A stretch of DNA of 64,000 nucleotides from Paenibacillus lupini (GTDB taxonomy: Bacteria; Bacillota; Bacilli; Paenibacillales; Paenibacillaceae), in NCBI RefSeq assembly GCF_011761355.1, contig NZ_JAASRW010000005.1:496001-560000 (forward strand), given 5' to 3'. The notes under the pieces were generated by a model, which saw only the letters and a list, made by a program, of their open reading frames with translations, was not told the DNA's origin and did no database searches. Below are positions 52,717 to 61,660 of this stretch, in pieces (positions within the stretch are counted from its first letter, which is position 1; each line of letters starts with the position of its first letter). Made by a program: the position numbers and the translations under genes.

Positions 52717-54593
52717 GCCAGCAAAAAGGTAATGGTCGTCCGCCGGGCGGTCCTGGTAAAGGCCCAGGCATGGGTGGCGGACCTGGTGGATTTGGAATGC
52801 CTGTACAAAAGGCGAAAAATTTTAAAGGAACGTTGTTCCGTTTAATGGCTTATTTGAAGCCGCATCAAACTAAGCTGATGCTTGTATTGCTGACAGCTAT
52901 ACTCAGTACCGTATTTAGTATCGTGAGCCCTAAAATTATGGGTAAAGCGATGACGAAGCTGTATGAAGGTTTTTTTGGAAAACAAAGCGGCGGTCCGGGT
53001 ATCGATTTTGACGGGATTACTCAAATCCTGCTCATTCTCGTTGTCTTGTACATTATCAGCTCCGTGTTCAGCTATATTCAGCAATATTTGATGGCAGGTG
53101 TAGCGCAGAATACCGTTTATGATTTGCGTAAGCAGGTGAATGCGAAGTTCAATCGGCTGCCACTGAAGTATTTTGACTCCAAGTCTAATGGTGATATCTT
53201 AAGCCGTGTCGTCAATGACGTGGACAATATCGCTAATACGTTGCAGCAGAGCTTAACTCAGCTTATTACTTCAGTCATTACGTTGGTTGGTATTATCGTG
53301 ATGATGCTTACGATCAGCCCACTGATGACGTTGATCGTATTCTTAACGATTCCGGTCAGTTTGGCGGCAACAGCTGTTATTGCAAAACGCTCGCAGAAGC
53401 ATTTTGTGAAGCAGCAAGCCGAGCTTGGTAAGCTGAACGGTCATGTCGAAGAGATGTATACCGGCCATAAAATCGTTAAAGCTTTTGGCCATGAGAATAA
53501 ATCGATTGAGAAATTCAATAAAATGAATGACGAATTGTATAATGCAGGCTGGCGTGCTCAATTTATCTCCGGCATCATTATGCCGATCATGAGTTTCATC
53601 GGTAACATCGGTTACGTCTTTGTCAGCATCGTTGGTGGTATTCTCGTAACGAAGAGAGCGATTGAGGTCGGTGATATTCTGGCTTTCATTCAATACACGA
53701 GACAGTTTACTTGGCCAATTACGCAGCTAGCGAATATTTCGAACGTGATCCAATCGACGATCGCTTCCGCAGAACGTGTATTTGAGCTTCTGGATGAGGA
53801 AGAGGAAGTGCCTGAGGCAAATCCTGCGAAAACAATCGCTCGTCCGAATGGTTCTGTCAAGTTCGATCAGGTGAAGTTTGGTTATACAGCTGACAAAACA
53901 TTGATTGATAACATGAACATTGATGTGCAGCCAGGTCAGACTGTAGCTATCGTAGGTCCAACGGGCGCTGGTAAAACAACGCTGGTTAACCTGCTCATGC
54001 GGTTCTACGAGCTGAGTGAAGGACGGATTACCATTGATGGTGTCAATATTACCGATATGAGACGCAGTAATCTGCGGGGCATGTTCGGAATGGTGCTTCA
54101 GGATACATGGCTCTTTAATGGTACAATCCGCGATAATATCGCTTATGGTCGTGAAGGGGCAACGGAAGATGATGTCGTAAATGCAGCCAAAGCTGCTCAT
54201 GCCGATCACTTCATTCGGACGCTGCCGGACGGTTATGATACGATCCTGAACGAAGAAGCATCGAATATTTCGCAAGGACAAAAGCAATTATTGACTATTG
54301 CCCGCGCAATATTGGCTGACCCATCTATTCTTATTCTTGATGAAGCAACCTCTAGTGTTGATACACGGACGGAAGTATTCATTCAGAAGGCAATGGGCCA
54401 TCTGATGGAAGGTAGAACAAGCTTCGTTATCGCTCACCGTCTGTCGACAATTCGTGATGCCGACCTCATTCTTGTGATGAACCAAGGCTCGATTATCGAG
54501 CAAGGTACTCATGAGCAGCTTATTGAGCAAGGCGGCTTCTATGCGGATTTGTATAATAGTCAGTTTACAGGGAAAGTAATCGAGGCGGTATAG
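52713..54593 (+). CDS. ABC exporter half-transporter, catalytic partner
   Basis: A 626-residue partner starting at GTG 52713. A Gly/Pro-rich N-terminus (GNGRPPGGPGKGPGMGGGPG) precedes the six-helix domain. Walker A is GPTGAGKTTL; Walker B has the catalytic Glu (ILILDEATSSVD); the signature is ISQGQKQLL instead of LSGGQ. With the upstream half it gives one intact and one degenerate ATP site. A structured 3' element begins 40 nt after the stop. Confidence 0.92.
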   Translation: MSQQKGNGRPPGGPGKGPGMGGGPGGFGMPVQKAKNFKGTLFRLMAYLKPHQTKLMLVLLTAILSTVFSIVSPKIMGKAMTKLYEGFFGKQSGGPGIDFDGITQILLILVVLYIISSVFSYIQQYLMAGVAQNTVYDLRKQVNAKFNRLPLKYFDSKSNGDILSRVVNDVDNIANTLQQSLTQLITSVITLVGIIVMMLTISPLMTLIVFLTIPVSLAATAVIAKRSQKHFVKQQAELGKLNGHVEEMYTGHKIVKAFGHENKSIEKFNKMNDELYNAGWRAQFISGIIMPIMSFIGNIGYVFVSIVGGILVTKRAIEVGDILAFIQYTRQFTWPITQLANISNVIQSTIASAERVFELLDEEEEVPEANPAKTIARPNGSVKFDQVKFGYTADKTLIDNMNIDVQPGQTVAIVGPTGAGKTTLVNLLMRFYELSEGRITIDGVNITDMRRSNLRGMFGMVLQDTWLFNGTIRDNIAYGREGATEDDVVNAAKAAHADHFIRTLPDGYDTILNEEASNISQGQKQLLTIARAILADPSILILDEATSSVDTRTEVFIQKAMGHLMEGRTSFVIAHRLSTIRDADLILVMNQGSIIEQGTHEQLIEQGGFYADLYNSQFTGKVIEAV

Positions 54594-54632
54594 GGTGTTG
54601 CTGTGGAGCGGTAGGGCAGTGTGGAAGGGCAA

Positions 54633-54760
54633 GGGATTGCGGGTTTGTATCTCTTCCGGCCGCTGTTATCATTCTGAATATTGAACTTGTTAATATAACG
54701 AGTATTCAGAATGATAAAGGCGAACGCTTCGCTCCTCCAGAGATACAAACCCTCCATCCC
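54633..54760 (+). ncRNA. Structured 3'-UTR element, copy D (one internal hairpin)
   Basis: Outer stem GGGTTTGTATCTCT (54641-54654) with 54739-54752, perfect 14 bp. Beyond a TGC/TCC internal loop GGGAT (54633-54637) pairs with ATCCC (54756-54760). After the link TCCGGCCGCTG, a perfect 15-bp inner stem (54666-54680 with 54703-54717). The 21-nt box is at 54718-54738, core GGCGAACGCTTCGCTCCT. In sense after the exporter operon. Confidence 0.85.
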
Positions 54761-54829
54761 CCTCCTACCCCTAAACCCCAACAGCAAAGCCTCCCCCGCA
54801 TCGATATGGGGGGGAGGCAGGGAGAGATA

Positions 54830-54865
54830 AGAGAAAGCGTGATTCTATTGCGCTTTCTCTTTTTT
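54830..54865 (+). terminator. Terminator of the exporter operon
   Basis: AGAGAAAGCG pairs with CGCTTTCTCT around an 11-nt loop, then T5. A GC-rich hairpin lies just upstream (54788-54817). Confidence 0.85.
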
Positions 54866-54963
54866 GTTTTGAATTATAGATTTTTTTTTAACTCGATTTC
54901 ATCTTGAATGGGATATTATAATTTCCGGTAAGAGGGATAGAGGGCTTTTGTATTCTTGCCTCA

Positions 54964-55161
54964 TTACTGCGCTAGGATATACGTGGATAGTCGACATCCG
55001 CGTGTTTGATAAAATCTTAATGCATCTACGTTGTCATTTGTTGTGATGAGCCATATACCGCACTCAAGTACCCACAGTTCCTTTAGCCATTTCCGATCAC
55101 TTTCTGTTAAAGACGGAAGTATTTCAACCTCGTTTATTTTTCCTATAGATCGTACTTGAAC
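54964..55161 (-). pseudogene. GNAT acetyltransferase remnant with internal deletion
   Basis: A 65-codon open frame with no start codon. It reads EVEILPSLTESDRKWLKELW, like a GNAT N-terminus, and then directly IWLITTNDNVDALRFYQTRG, the conserved C-terminal part of the same family, ending RLSTYILAQ and a stop. The middle of the domain, including the acetyl-CoA loop, is missing. An AGGAGG motif precedes the frame, so the original start may have been just upstream. Confidence 0.75.
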
Positions 55162-55236
55162 CTCCTTCTCTTATTAAACATGGCATAGTATAATTGTTAG
55201 TCCCAGGATATGGTAGTTAGTGATGGGGGGATTGGC

Positions 55237-55596
55237 ATGAAACAGAGTTATAAGATGATAGTGATTGTTCTTTTATGCTGCTTGATGGCTGCTTGTGGGC
55301 AAAAGATCAAGGTATTTGAGGATTCTATAGACACGATTGGAACAAATGAATTGCTTATTAATTGCTCAAAAGAGGTTACAAAAGGCGAGTCCGATGTTGA
55401 TAGTATCGGCTATTTGTGCCGCGTACTTATCAATGAAGATACTGTCATTCAGAACGAACAAGGCGAGCCCGTTCAGTTGTCAGAACTCACTACATCAGAT
55501 GTCGTACGAATCACACCTGTTAAACCTAAAAATGTTAAAAAGGGTAAAAGAGAGTTCACGGCTAAAGAGATCGTTCTATTAAAAGATAAACCATAG
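55237..55596 (+). CDS. Small hypothetical lipoprotein
   Basis: A 119-residue protein with a lipoprotein signal (MIVIVLLCCLMAACGQ). The ATG at 55237 has GGGGGGA upstream. The mature part contains a predicted beta-barrel-like stretch (ELTTSDVVRITPVKP) similar in style to small DUF3221-type lipoproteins; family not confirmed. It is followed 10 nt later by a Nudix gene, likely co-transcribed. Confidence 0.75.
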   Translation: MKQSYKMIVIVLLCCLMAACGQKIKVFEDSIDTIGTNELLINCSKEVTKGESDVDSIGYLCRVLINEDTVIQNEQGEPVQLSELTTSDVVRITPVKPKNVKKGKREFTAKEIVLLKDKP

Positions 55597-55606
55597 GGGG
55601 GTTAAC

Positions 55607-56065
55607 ATGAGACCAATTCGTAACTCTGCTAAAGCTATTATTATTCAAAATGAGAGAATTTTATTGACGGTAAATAAAGATGATGACGGGTTGTTTTATA
55701 TTTTTCCTGGTGGAGGACAGGAAGTAAGTGAGAATCTGCAGGATGCAGTGAGAAGAGAGTGTTTGGAGGAGCTTGGTGAAGAGGTGAATGTAGGCGACCT
55801 CATTTATGTTCGAGAATATATCGGAAAAAACCACGAATTTGCAGAATCGAATTCAGAGGCGCATCAGGTGGAGTTTTATTTTCAATGCTCGCTCATTTCT
55901 ACGCATCCAACCTTTGAGAATATGACGATTCCAGATGCGAACCAAGTGGGTATCGAATGGATCGAGATCAACAAGCTGGATGAAATCAGGGTATATCCGA
56001 AAGCGATTGTCGAACCAATAAAAAACATGGATCGTGACACACGTTATTTGGGTGATGTGAATTAA
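55607..56065 (+). CDS. Nudix hydrolase
   Basis: A 152-residue Nudix enzyme, with the box GGQEVSENLQDAVRRECLEE then LGEEV. A GGGGGG site precedes the ATG. Unlike the Nudix protein at 14.0 kb it has no zinc ribbon. The substrate is unknown. Part of a co-directional run of small genes. Confidence 0.88.
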   Translation: MRPIRNSAKAIIIQNERILLTVNKDDDGLFYIFPGGGQEVSENLQDAVRRECLEELGEEVNVGDLIYVREYIGKNHEFAESNSEAHQVEFYFQCSLISTHPTFENMTIPDANQVGIEWIEINKLDEIRVYPKAIVEPIKNMDRDTRYLGDVN

Positions 56066-56089
56066 TATCTTAGTCATAAAGGTGGCTCA

Positions 56090-56530
56090 ATGAATATTAG
56101 ATATATTTCAATCCTTCTACTCATTCTGGTTATTTTAAGCTTATCTTCGTGCTCTAGCTCTGAACAGACCGCTCCCCAAACTAAGATAGGCAGTGATATC
56201 CTGAAGACTTTTGGTCAAGAGGATCTAGTACGGATGCAGCGGTTTGTAGATAGAGCTAACGAAGGAAAAGTTGATTATCTTATTGCTATCCCGTCTACTA
56301 TTGAAGGGGGCTATGTGATCTACGATCTGTTATCAGACAGAGGCTCCATTAAAGTTAGAATGGATAATTCAAGAGATAATAATAGCAATGGCATCGGATT
56401 TGAATTAACGTGCAAGTCTATCAAATTCACACAAGAAGCTAATGAGCAAAATGTGGTAGTTGAACAGTGCAAAGGGCCTACTGGTGATATTCCACAGCAT
56501 AAGTTGTTCACGTTTGATACAAAGCGATAA
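56090..56530 (+). CDS. DUF4362-like lipoprotein
   Basis: A 146-residue protein with a lipobox signal (SILLLILVILSLSSCSSS). The mature part resembles DUF4362: MQRFVDRANEGKVDYLIAIP, STIEGGYVIYDL, and a Cys pair in LTCKSIKF and VEQCKGP that may form a disulfide. Function unknown. Confidence 0.75.
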   Translation: MNIRYISILLLILVILSLSSCSSSEQTAPQTKIGSDILKTFGQEDLVRMQRFVDRANEGKVDYLIAIPSTIEGGYVIYDLLSDRGSIKVRMDNSRDNNSNGIGFELTCKSIKFTQEANEQNVVVEQCKGPTGDIPQHKLFTFDTKR

Positions 56531-56551
56531 TTCCTTTGAGGAGATGGCGAA

Positions 56552-57112
56552 ATGAAGTTTATCCTGATCTTTGGTCCACAAGCTGTTGGGAAGATGACGA
56601 TAGGTCATGAGCTTGAAAAAATCACTTCTTTAAAGCTGTTCCATAATCATCAGACGATTGAGCTTCTTCAGCCTTATTTTGGATTTAGTCCGGAGATGTG
56701 GCGGATATCGGATTTGATTCGCAAAGAAATATTCGAGCAGATGGCTCAGAATGACAAAGCAGGGTTGATATTCACCTACGTATGGGCGTTCGATCAGCCA
56801 AATGACTGGGAGTTTATTGAGCAGGCTTGTACCATTTTTGAATCAAAAGGGCATGAGGTTTGCTTTGTTGAGCTTGAGGCTGCCCTTGAAGAAAGATTAA
56901 TTCGTAATCGGACTCCGCATCGGCTGCAGCATAAACCAACAAAACGGGATGTTGAGCAATCTGAGAAGAACTTAATGCTATCGATGGAGCAGCATCGGTT
57001 GAATTCTTTGCCTGGCGAGATTACAAGAAAGAACTATATACGAATCCAGACGAAGGATCTTGCTCCAGATGTTACAGCCTACTTGATTAAACAACGATTT
57101 CATTTGAAATAG
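56552..57112 (+). CDS. Small P-loop NTPase/kinase-like protein
   Basis: A 186-residue protein with the P-loop GPQAVGKMTIGHELE, the variant seen in shikimate-kinase-like small ATPases of unknown substrate. A GAGGAG site precedes the ATG. LEERLIRNRTPHRLQHKPTK supplies Arg residues of a lid-type region. No partner gene identifies the substrate. Confidence 0.8.
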   Translation: MKFILIFGPQAVGKMTIGHELEKITSLKLFHNHQTIELLQPYFGFSPEMWRISDLIRKEIFEQMAQNDKAGLIFTYVWAFDQPNDWEFIEQACTIFESKGHEVCFVELEAALEERLIRNRTPHRLQHKPTKRDVEQSEKNLMLSMEQHRLNSLPGEITRKNYIRIQTKDLAPDVTAYLIKQRFHLK

Positions 57113-57124
57113 GGAGTATGAGTA

Positions 57125-57598
57125 CTGAAAGTAGAACGTGCAACGAAAGCTGATTTGCATGGATGGCTTATTTTAGCAGGGAAAGTGGAATATCTGTTTG
57201 GTCCAATGGTTAATGATCCTGAATTCATTCAAACGCTTGAACGAAATATTAGTGAGGGCCGTGCATTTTGTGTGAGGGAACAGGAAGGGTTAGCAGGGTC
57301 GCCTCTGCAAGGAGGCGTATTAATATCTACAAAAGAAGCACCAAAATATAAAATAGGCTGGCTGGCGGTTTCTTCTCAGGCAAGAAATAAAGGCGTAGCG
57401 ACAGCACTCCTTCAATATGTCTTGCAGCTAATAAATACCCCGGCAGAAGTCTCTGTTATTACATTTGGCGAAGATGTTCCTGATGGGAAGCCTGCGAGAG
57501 AGCTATATAAGAAATTTGGCTTTGTCCCTCAAGAACAAATTTTGCTCAATGGTCCGCAAGATGGCAGTCGTCAGTTGTTTAGGCTTGCGCTAAGCTAA
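57125..57598 (+). CDS. GNAT-family acetyltransferase, probable CTG start
   Basis: The frame reads KVERATKADLHGWLILAGKV, a natural GNAT N-terminus, from a CTG at 57125 that has GGGAG eight nt upstream. The nearest ATG at that point (57118) is out of frame, and the only conventional in-frame start is a TTG at 57155 inside the domain. The acetyl-CoA loop is AVSSQARNKGVATALLQYVL. It gives 157 residues. Acceptor unknown. Confidence 0.8.
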   Translation: MKVERATKADLHGWLILAGKVEYLFGPMVNDPEFIQTLERNISEGRAFCVREQEGLAGSPLQGGVLISTKEAPKYKIGWLAVSSQARNKGVATALLQYVLQLINTPAEVSVITFGEDVPDGKPARELYKKFGFVPQEQILLNGPQDGSRQLFRLALS

Positions 57599-57622
57599 TC
57601 GTTGATTGGAGGGAACATACAT

Positions 57623-57922
57623 ATGCGAATTGAAGAGAATCAAATTTTAGAGCTGCTCAACCGTCTGCCAAAAGGGGAACAAGAGGAATTATCGCGCATG
57701 CTAAACAAAGCATTTCAATCTGAAATATCGCTGACAACCGAGGCATTGGCCACGAATTCGTTAGAACAGCTGATTACTTTACGGGATATTATTCAGGGGT
57801 ACATCTTAACGAAGAATTATGTGCCCAATATTATTGACGCGTACAATATTATCGATACTGAGAAGCTGCCAAGTAAAATAAGTTTTGGTTCGATAAAGGA
57901 GACTCCTGAAAATGGAGATTAA
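57623..57922 (+). CDS. Small hypothetical protein
   Basis: A 99-residue soluble, mostly helical protein (start RIEENQILELLNRLPKGEQE) that I do not recognise. The ATG at 57623 has GGAGGG nine nt upstream. Its end overlaps the HAD gene start by 11 nt, so the two are coupled. Confidence 0.75.
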   Translation: MRIEENQILELLNRLPKGEQEELSRMLNKAFQSEISLTTEALATNSLEQLITLRDIIQGYILTKNYVPNIIDAYNIIDTEKLPSKISFGSIKETPENGD

Positions 57923-58568
57923 AGCTGTGCTCTTTGATCTGGATGGCACATTGCTCGATCGGGATACTTCGCTTGGATTATTTGTTAACGATCAATATGA
58001 TCGAATCCCTCAGTTTCATTTGGTTGAGAAAGACTTTTTTGTAAAACGATTTATCGAACTCGACCATCATGGTTACGTATGGAAGGACAAGGTCTATCAA
58101 CAGCTGCTAAGTGAATTCCATATTCAAAATATGAGTTGGGAAGAGCTGCTGAAGGATTATCTTAGCTCTTTTCAAAAGCATTGTGTCGGGTTTCCTAACC
58201 TGATCAGTATGCTTTCTCGGCTAAAGAGTCATGGTGTAAAAATCGCACTAATATCAAATGGTTATGGACAGTTTCAATACGATAATTTTAAAGCTCTAGG
58301 GATCAGCGAATACTTCGATGAGGTTCTTATTTCGGAATGGGAAGGTTTGCGAAAGCCGGATCCGGCTATCTTCCAGCGAGCACTAAATAATCTAGGTGTT
58401 CAAGCCGAAGAAGCTGTATTTGTAGGTGACCATCCAGATGCCGATATAAGAGCAAGCCGCGCGGTTGGGATGAAAGCCGTGTGGAAACATAACTCCTCAT
58501 ACTCCTCGGATGTATTAGCGGACGCCATCATTTACGATCTGGAGGAGCTAATTCCCATAATTTTTTAA
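57912..58568 (+). CDS. HAD-family hydrolase
   Basis: A 218-residue phosphatase-like enzyme. Motif I is LFDLDGTLLDRDTSLG; motif II ALISNGYG; motif III RKPDPAIF; motif IV VFVGDHPDADI. Helical cap at about 20-90. Similar to YfnB/YjjG type nucleotidases and sugar phosphatases; substrate unknown. Confidence 0.9.
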   Translation: MEIKAVLFDLDGTLLDRDTSLGLFVNDQYDRIPQFHLVEKDFFVKRFIELDHHGYVWKDKVYQQLLSEFHIQNMSWEELLKDYLSSFQKHCVGFPNLISMLSRLKSHGVKIALISNGYGQFQYDNFKALGISEYFDEVLISEWEGLRKPDPAIFQRALNNLGVQAEEAVFVGDHPDADIRASRAVGMKAVWKHNSSYSSDVLADAIIYDLEELIPIIF

Positions 58569-58608
58569 GTAAATTAAACACAGTTGGCAGGGGTGAAACT
58601 TCGATATC

Positions 58609-59076
58609 ATGAACAGAGGAGTTAGCTTTGAAATCCCTAATGAATATGGGAAATACCTTGCTGAGATATTAAAGCCAATAGAGATAACAGCATCTAATTG
58701 GTACATTGGCGGTGAAGAATCCTATATCGTGGGGGATGGTACTTTAAATATTCCATTATTTGATGGTGAAATATTTGGAATGGAAGGCTCGAGTCTGAAA
58801 GATATCATAGAGAATAACGAGTACTATTTGATATTTGCTAATTTAAAAGCTTTCCCAAAAGAAACAGAAGTCTTTGATATTCCAAGCTACGAAGAATTCC
58901 TAAATAGTTCATGTCAGCTTGTTCTTTTAGTAATTGATTCTTCTTATATTACGGTTTACTGTAAGGATCAAGATCAGCTTGAAGGAATATTTATTAATGC
59001 TAATTCCTTAGGTTTTGATAAAGTGAATTACATTACCGACGAAAACGACTTTCGAACAAAGCTGTCTGTGTGGTAA
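58609..59076 (+). CDS. DUF2691 family protein
   Basis: A 155-residue soluble protein. The opening MNRGVSFEIPNEYGKYLAEI, then LKPIEI, matches DUF2691. No catalytic motif is visible and the role is unknown. A GGGGTGA site lies upstream of the ATG. It ends the run of small genes. Confidence 0.75.
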   Translation: MNRGVSFEIPNEYGKYLAEILKPIEITASNWYIGGEESYIVGDGTLNIPLFDGEIFGMEGSSLKDIIENNEYYLIFANLKAFPKETEVFDIPSYEEFLNSSCQLVLLVIDSSYITVYCKDQDQLEGIFINANSLGFDKVNYITDENDFRTKLSVW

Positions 59077-59270
59077 GCAGCATAGCCATTAAATAACGAC
59101 TCCTATCTCCATATATGGGATAAGGGTCTTTTTTTGCTTTCATTTCTACACCAATCGTAAGATCGTCTACCTGTGATCAGCTAAGAAGTGAGCAAATCTT
59201 ATTTTTGTACTCTTAAGTTGAGCGTTTTATCGGTTTGGCTGAGGGAGTAAACACGGTAAAGTGTGTATTA

Positions 59271-59304
59271 AGAAAGCACTTACATATTCGTAAAAGCGCT
59301 TTCC
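59271..59304 (+). promoter_or_regulatory. Candidate cre (CcpA) sites before the sugar ABC operon
   Basis: Two adjacent sequences, AGAAAGCACTTACA (59271-59284) and TAAAAGCGCTTTCC (59291-59304), match most of the catabolite response element pattern TGNAARCGNWNNCA. Carbon catabolite repression would suit a sugar transporter. Confidence 0.5.
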
Positions 59305-59338
59305 CAACCATGGTTAAGATGAGAGGGGTAGTCGAAAC

Positions 59339-60655
59339 ATGTTAGCAAAAAAGAAAGCAGGAATCATGCTGACCGCAGGAATGGCGCTGACTTTGGCTCT
59401 GTCCGGATGTTCGTCGAACAATAACGGAGGCACAAATGAAGTTGCGAATAACAAAGCAAATGAACAGAACACAGGAAGCAAGAGCAGCAAAGCTGTAGAA
59501 ATTACGTTCTGGAATATGTTCGGCGGCGGGGAAGGCGATTTCGTAGACCAGATTATTAAAGGATTTAACGACTCCCAGCAAGAGGTTGTTGTGAAGCAGC
59601 TGCGGCTGGAATCAAATGAATATTACGCGAAGCTTGGCACTGCACTTTCCTCTTCCAAAGGTCCGGATGTGGCCGTAGCCCACGTTGACCGGATTTCTCC
59701 ATTCGTGAAAGCGAAGCAGCTTGTTCCAATCGATGAGCTTGCGACTAAAGTTGGCTTCGATCTTGGCCAGATCAGCTCATCGAATATGGAAAGCGTATCG
59801 TATGACGGCAAACCGTATGCAGTGCCGCTGGACACCCATTTCCACATGTTTTATTACAATAAGGACATTCTTAAAAAAGCTAATCTTCTAAATGCGGATG
59901 AGACTCCTAAATTTGACACGATGAGCCCGGAAGGATACTTGAATACACTGGCACAAATTAAAACAGCTGTCCCGGATGTGCAGGCAATGGCCGTTAATAC
60001 ACCATATTTCCAAGAGCCGTTCTTGAATATGTATTATGAGGCTGGCGGAGATATCCTGTCTGCGGATATGACGAAAGCAGCTATTAACAACGATAAGGCA
60101 CTAAGTGTCTTGAAGTTCTATGATGAGATCTATTCCAAACAATATGCGGACATCAATGATAAGAATCCTTGGGATACGTTCAGCAATGGCAAAGCCGCAT
60201 TTTGGTTTGGCGGTGTATGGGAAGCAGGCGTACTGCTAGGTGATACTTCGAAACATATCGGTGCAATGCCATTGCCTGCAATCTTTGGCAGCCAGACACA
60301 TTGGGGAAGCTCGCATACCCTTGTTATTCCATCGTATGTCTCTGCTGAGAAGCAAGAGGCAGCCGCTAAGTTTATGAAGTACTTCTCTGAAGTAGGCGGT
60401 CAGACTTGGGGGAAAGCAGGGCATGTTCCTGCGAATAGTAACGTGACTAGCAGTGACGAGTATAACAAGCTGCCATACCGTTCGTTCTTTATTGAAGCAC
60501 AGAAGACCGTGAAATTCGCACCACAAACCGATAATTATACAACGATTATTACGACGATTTCCGAAGTGCTGCAGAACGTTATTTTCCATAATGAATCGCC
60601 TGAAGATGGCCTGAAGGACATGGAGAAGCAAATCAACGAGATTTTAGCTAACTAA
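59339..60655 (+). CDS. Sugar ABC transporter substrate-binding lipoprotein
   Basis: A 438-residue lipoprotein. The signal ends LALSGCSSNN, followed by an Asn/Ser-rich linker. The mature part is a family-1 solute-binding protein (ITFWNMFGGGEGDFVDQIIK, later FWFGGVWEAGVLLG). A GAGGGG site precedes the ATG and two cre-like sites lie further up. First gene of the second sugar ABC operon. Sugar unknown. Confidence 0.9.
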   Translation: MLAKKKAGIMLTAGMALTLALSGCSSNNNGGTNEVANNKANEQNTGSKSSKAVEITFWNMFGGGEGDFVDQIIKGFNDSQQEVVVKQLRLESNEYYAKLGTALSSSKGPDVAVAHVDRISPFVKAKQLVPIDELATKVGFDLGQISSSNMESVSYDGKPYAVPLDTHFHMFYYNKDILKKANLLNADETPKFDTMSPEGYLNTLAQIKTAVPDVQAMAVNTPYFQEPFLNMYYEAGGDILSADMTKAAINNDKALSVLKFYDEIYSKQYADINDKNPWDTFSNGKAAFWFGGVWEAGVLLGDTSKHIGAMPLPAIFGSQTHWGSSHTLVIPSYVSAEKQEAAAKFMKYFSEVGGQTWGKAGHVPANSNVTSSDEYNKLPYRSFFIEAQKTVKFAPQTDNYTTIITTISEVLQNVIFHNESPEDGLKDMEKQINEILAN

Positions 60656-60744
60656 CAGGCTCGCTAAGGAGACCAAGGGTAGTGGGGATTAAAATCTCTG
60701 CTGCCTCGGCTCTCCTAATGAATGAACAGCAAGGAGATCGTAAT

Positions 60745-61659
60745 ATGGAGATGAAACCGAAAGAGCTGCGTAAGAAAAAAATAGGAATGCAAGCGATAGC
60801 CGAACTGAAAGCTATTGTGTATATAGTGCCGTTTTTGATCCCGTTTATCATTTTCTACTTGTGGCCCGTTCTTCGAGGTGGCTGGATCAGTCTGCATGTG
60901 TGGAATATTCAAGGGATGCAGCGGTATGTGGCGTTAGACAATTATAAGCGGATCTTTGAAAACAGCGATTTTTACAAGTATTTATGGAACTCATTTTATT
61001 TTGTACTCATCTGTGCTCCAACGGTTATCGTATTAGGCTTGATTTTAGCGCTAATTATTAATCAACGGATTTGGATGAGGACGCTTATTCGTTCTGTCTA
61101 TTTTCTGCCGTATGTCATGTCGGTATCGGTTATGAGCTTTATTTGGCTGAAACTGTTTGACCCGAAGAATGGACCGGTAAATGCTTTATTAGGACTGCTT
61201 GGATTGCCTCAGGATATTAATTGGCTGACCGATCACCGGTTCGTATGGTGGGCCATTACCATTGCGACAGATTGGTGGACAGTGGGCTTCGTCATGGTCC
61301 TCTTTCTGGCGGGACTTCAGGAAATTCCTCAGGATCATTATGAAGCAGCTACGATTGACGGAGCGGGAGCTTGGAGCAAGTTCTGGTATATTACTTTGCC
61401 GGGATTGTCACGAGTGATGAAAATCCAGGTTTTCTATCAAGTGATCAGCTGTTTGAAATTATTTGGTCAAGTTCAGATTATGACCGGCGGCGGTCCGGGA
61501 GATTCAACGAATACGATGATTCGTTATATTTACGTGACGGGTTTCAAAAAGGACATGTTTGGTTTTGCTTCGGCTCAGTCCATCGTATTTTGCATCATCA
61601 TGCTTCTCATTGCGGTCATTCAATTTAAATTAACGGATCGAAAGAATGGAGGGGAATAA
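60745..61659 (+). CDS. Sugar ABC transporter permease, MalF type
   Basis: The ATG at 60745 has AAGGAG eight nt upstream, giving 304 residues; the longer frame from 60682 has no ribosome site. About six membrane segments, with the EAA loop DHYEAATIDGAGAWSKFWYI. Its stop is 1 nt before the next start. Confidence 0.9.
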   Translation: MEMKPKELRKKKIGMQAIAELKAIVYIVPFLIPFIIFYLWPVLRGGWISLHVWNIQGMQRYVALDNYKRIFENSDFYKYLWNSFYFVLICAPTVIVLGLILALIINQRIWMRTLIRSVYFLPYVMSVSVMSFIWLKLFDPKNGPVNALLGLLGLPQDINWLTDHRFVWWAITIATDWWTVGFVMVLFLAGLQEIPQDHYEAATIDGAGAWSKFWYITLPGLSRVMKIQVFYQVISCLKLFGQVQIMTGGGPGDSTNTMIRYIYVTGFKKDMFGFASAQSIVFCIIMLLIAVIQFKLTDRKNGGE

Positions 61660-61660
61660 C

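Larger units (their letters stand above)
54594..55236. other. Intergenic region with element D, terminators and a GNAT remnant
   Basis: In order: structured element D (54633-54760), a hairpin at 54788-54817, a terminator at 54830-54865, and a decayed GNAT gene on the minus strand (54964-55161). Nothing else is recognised. Confidence 0.7.
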
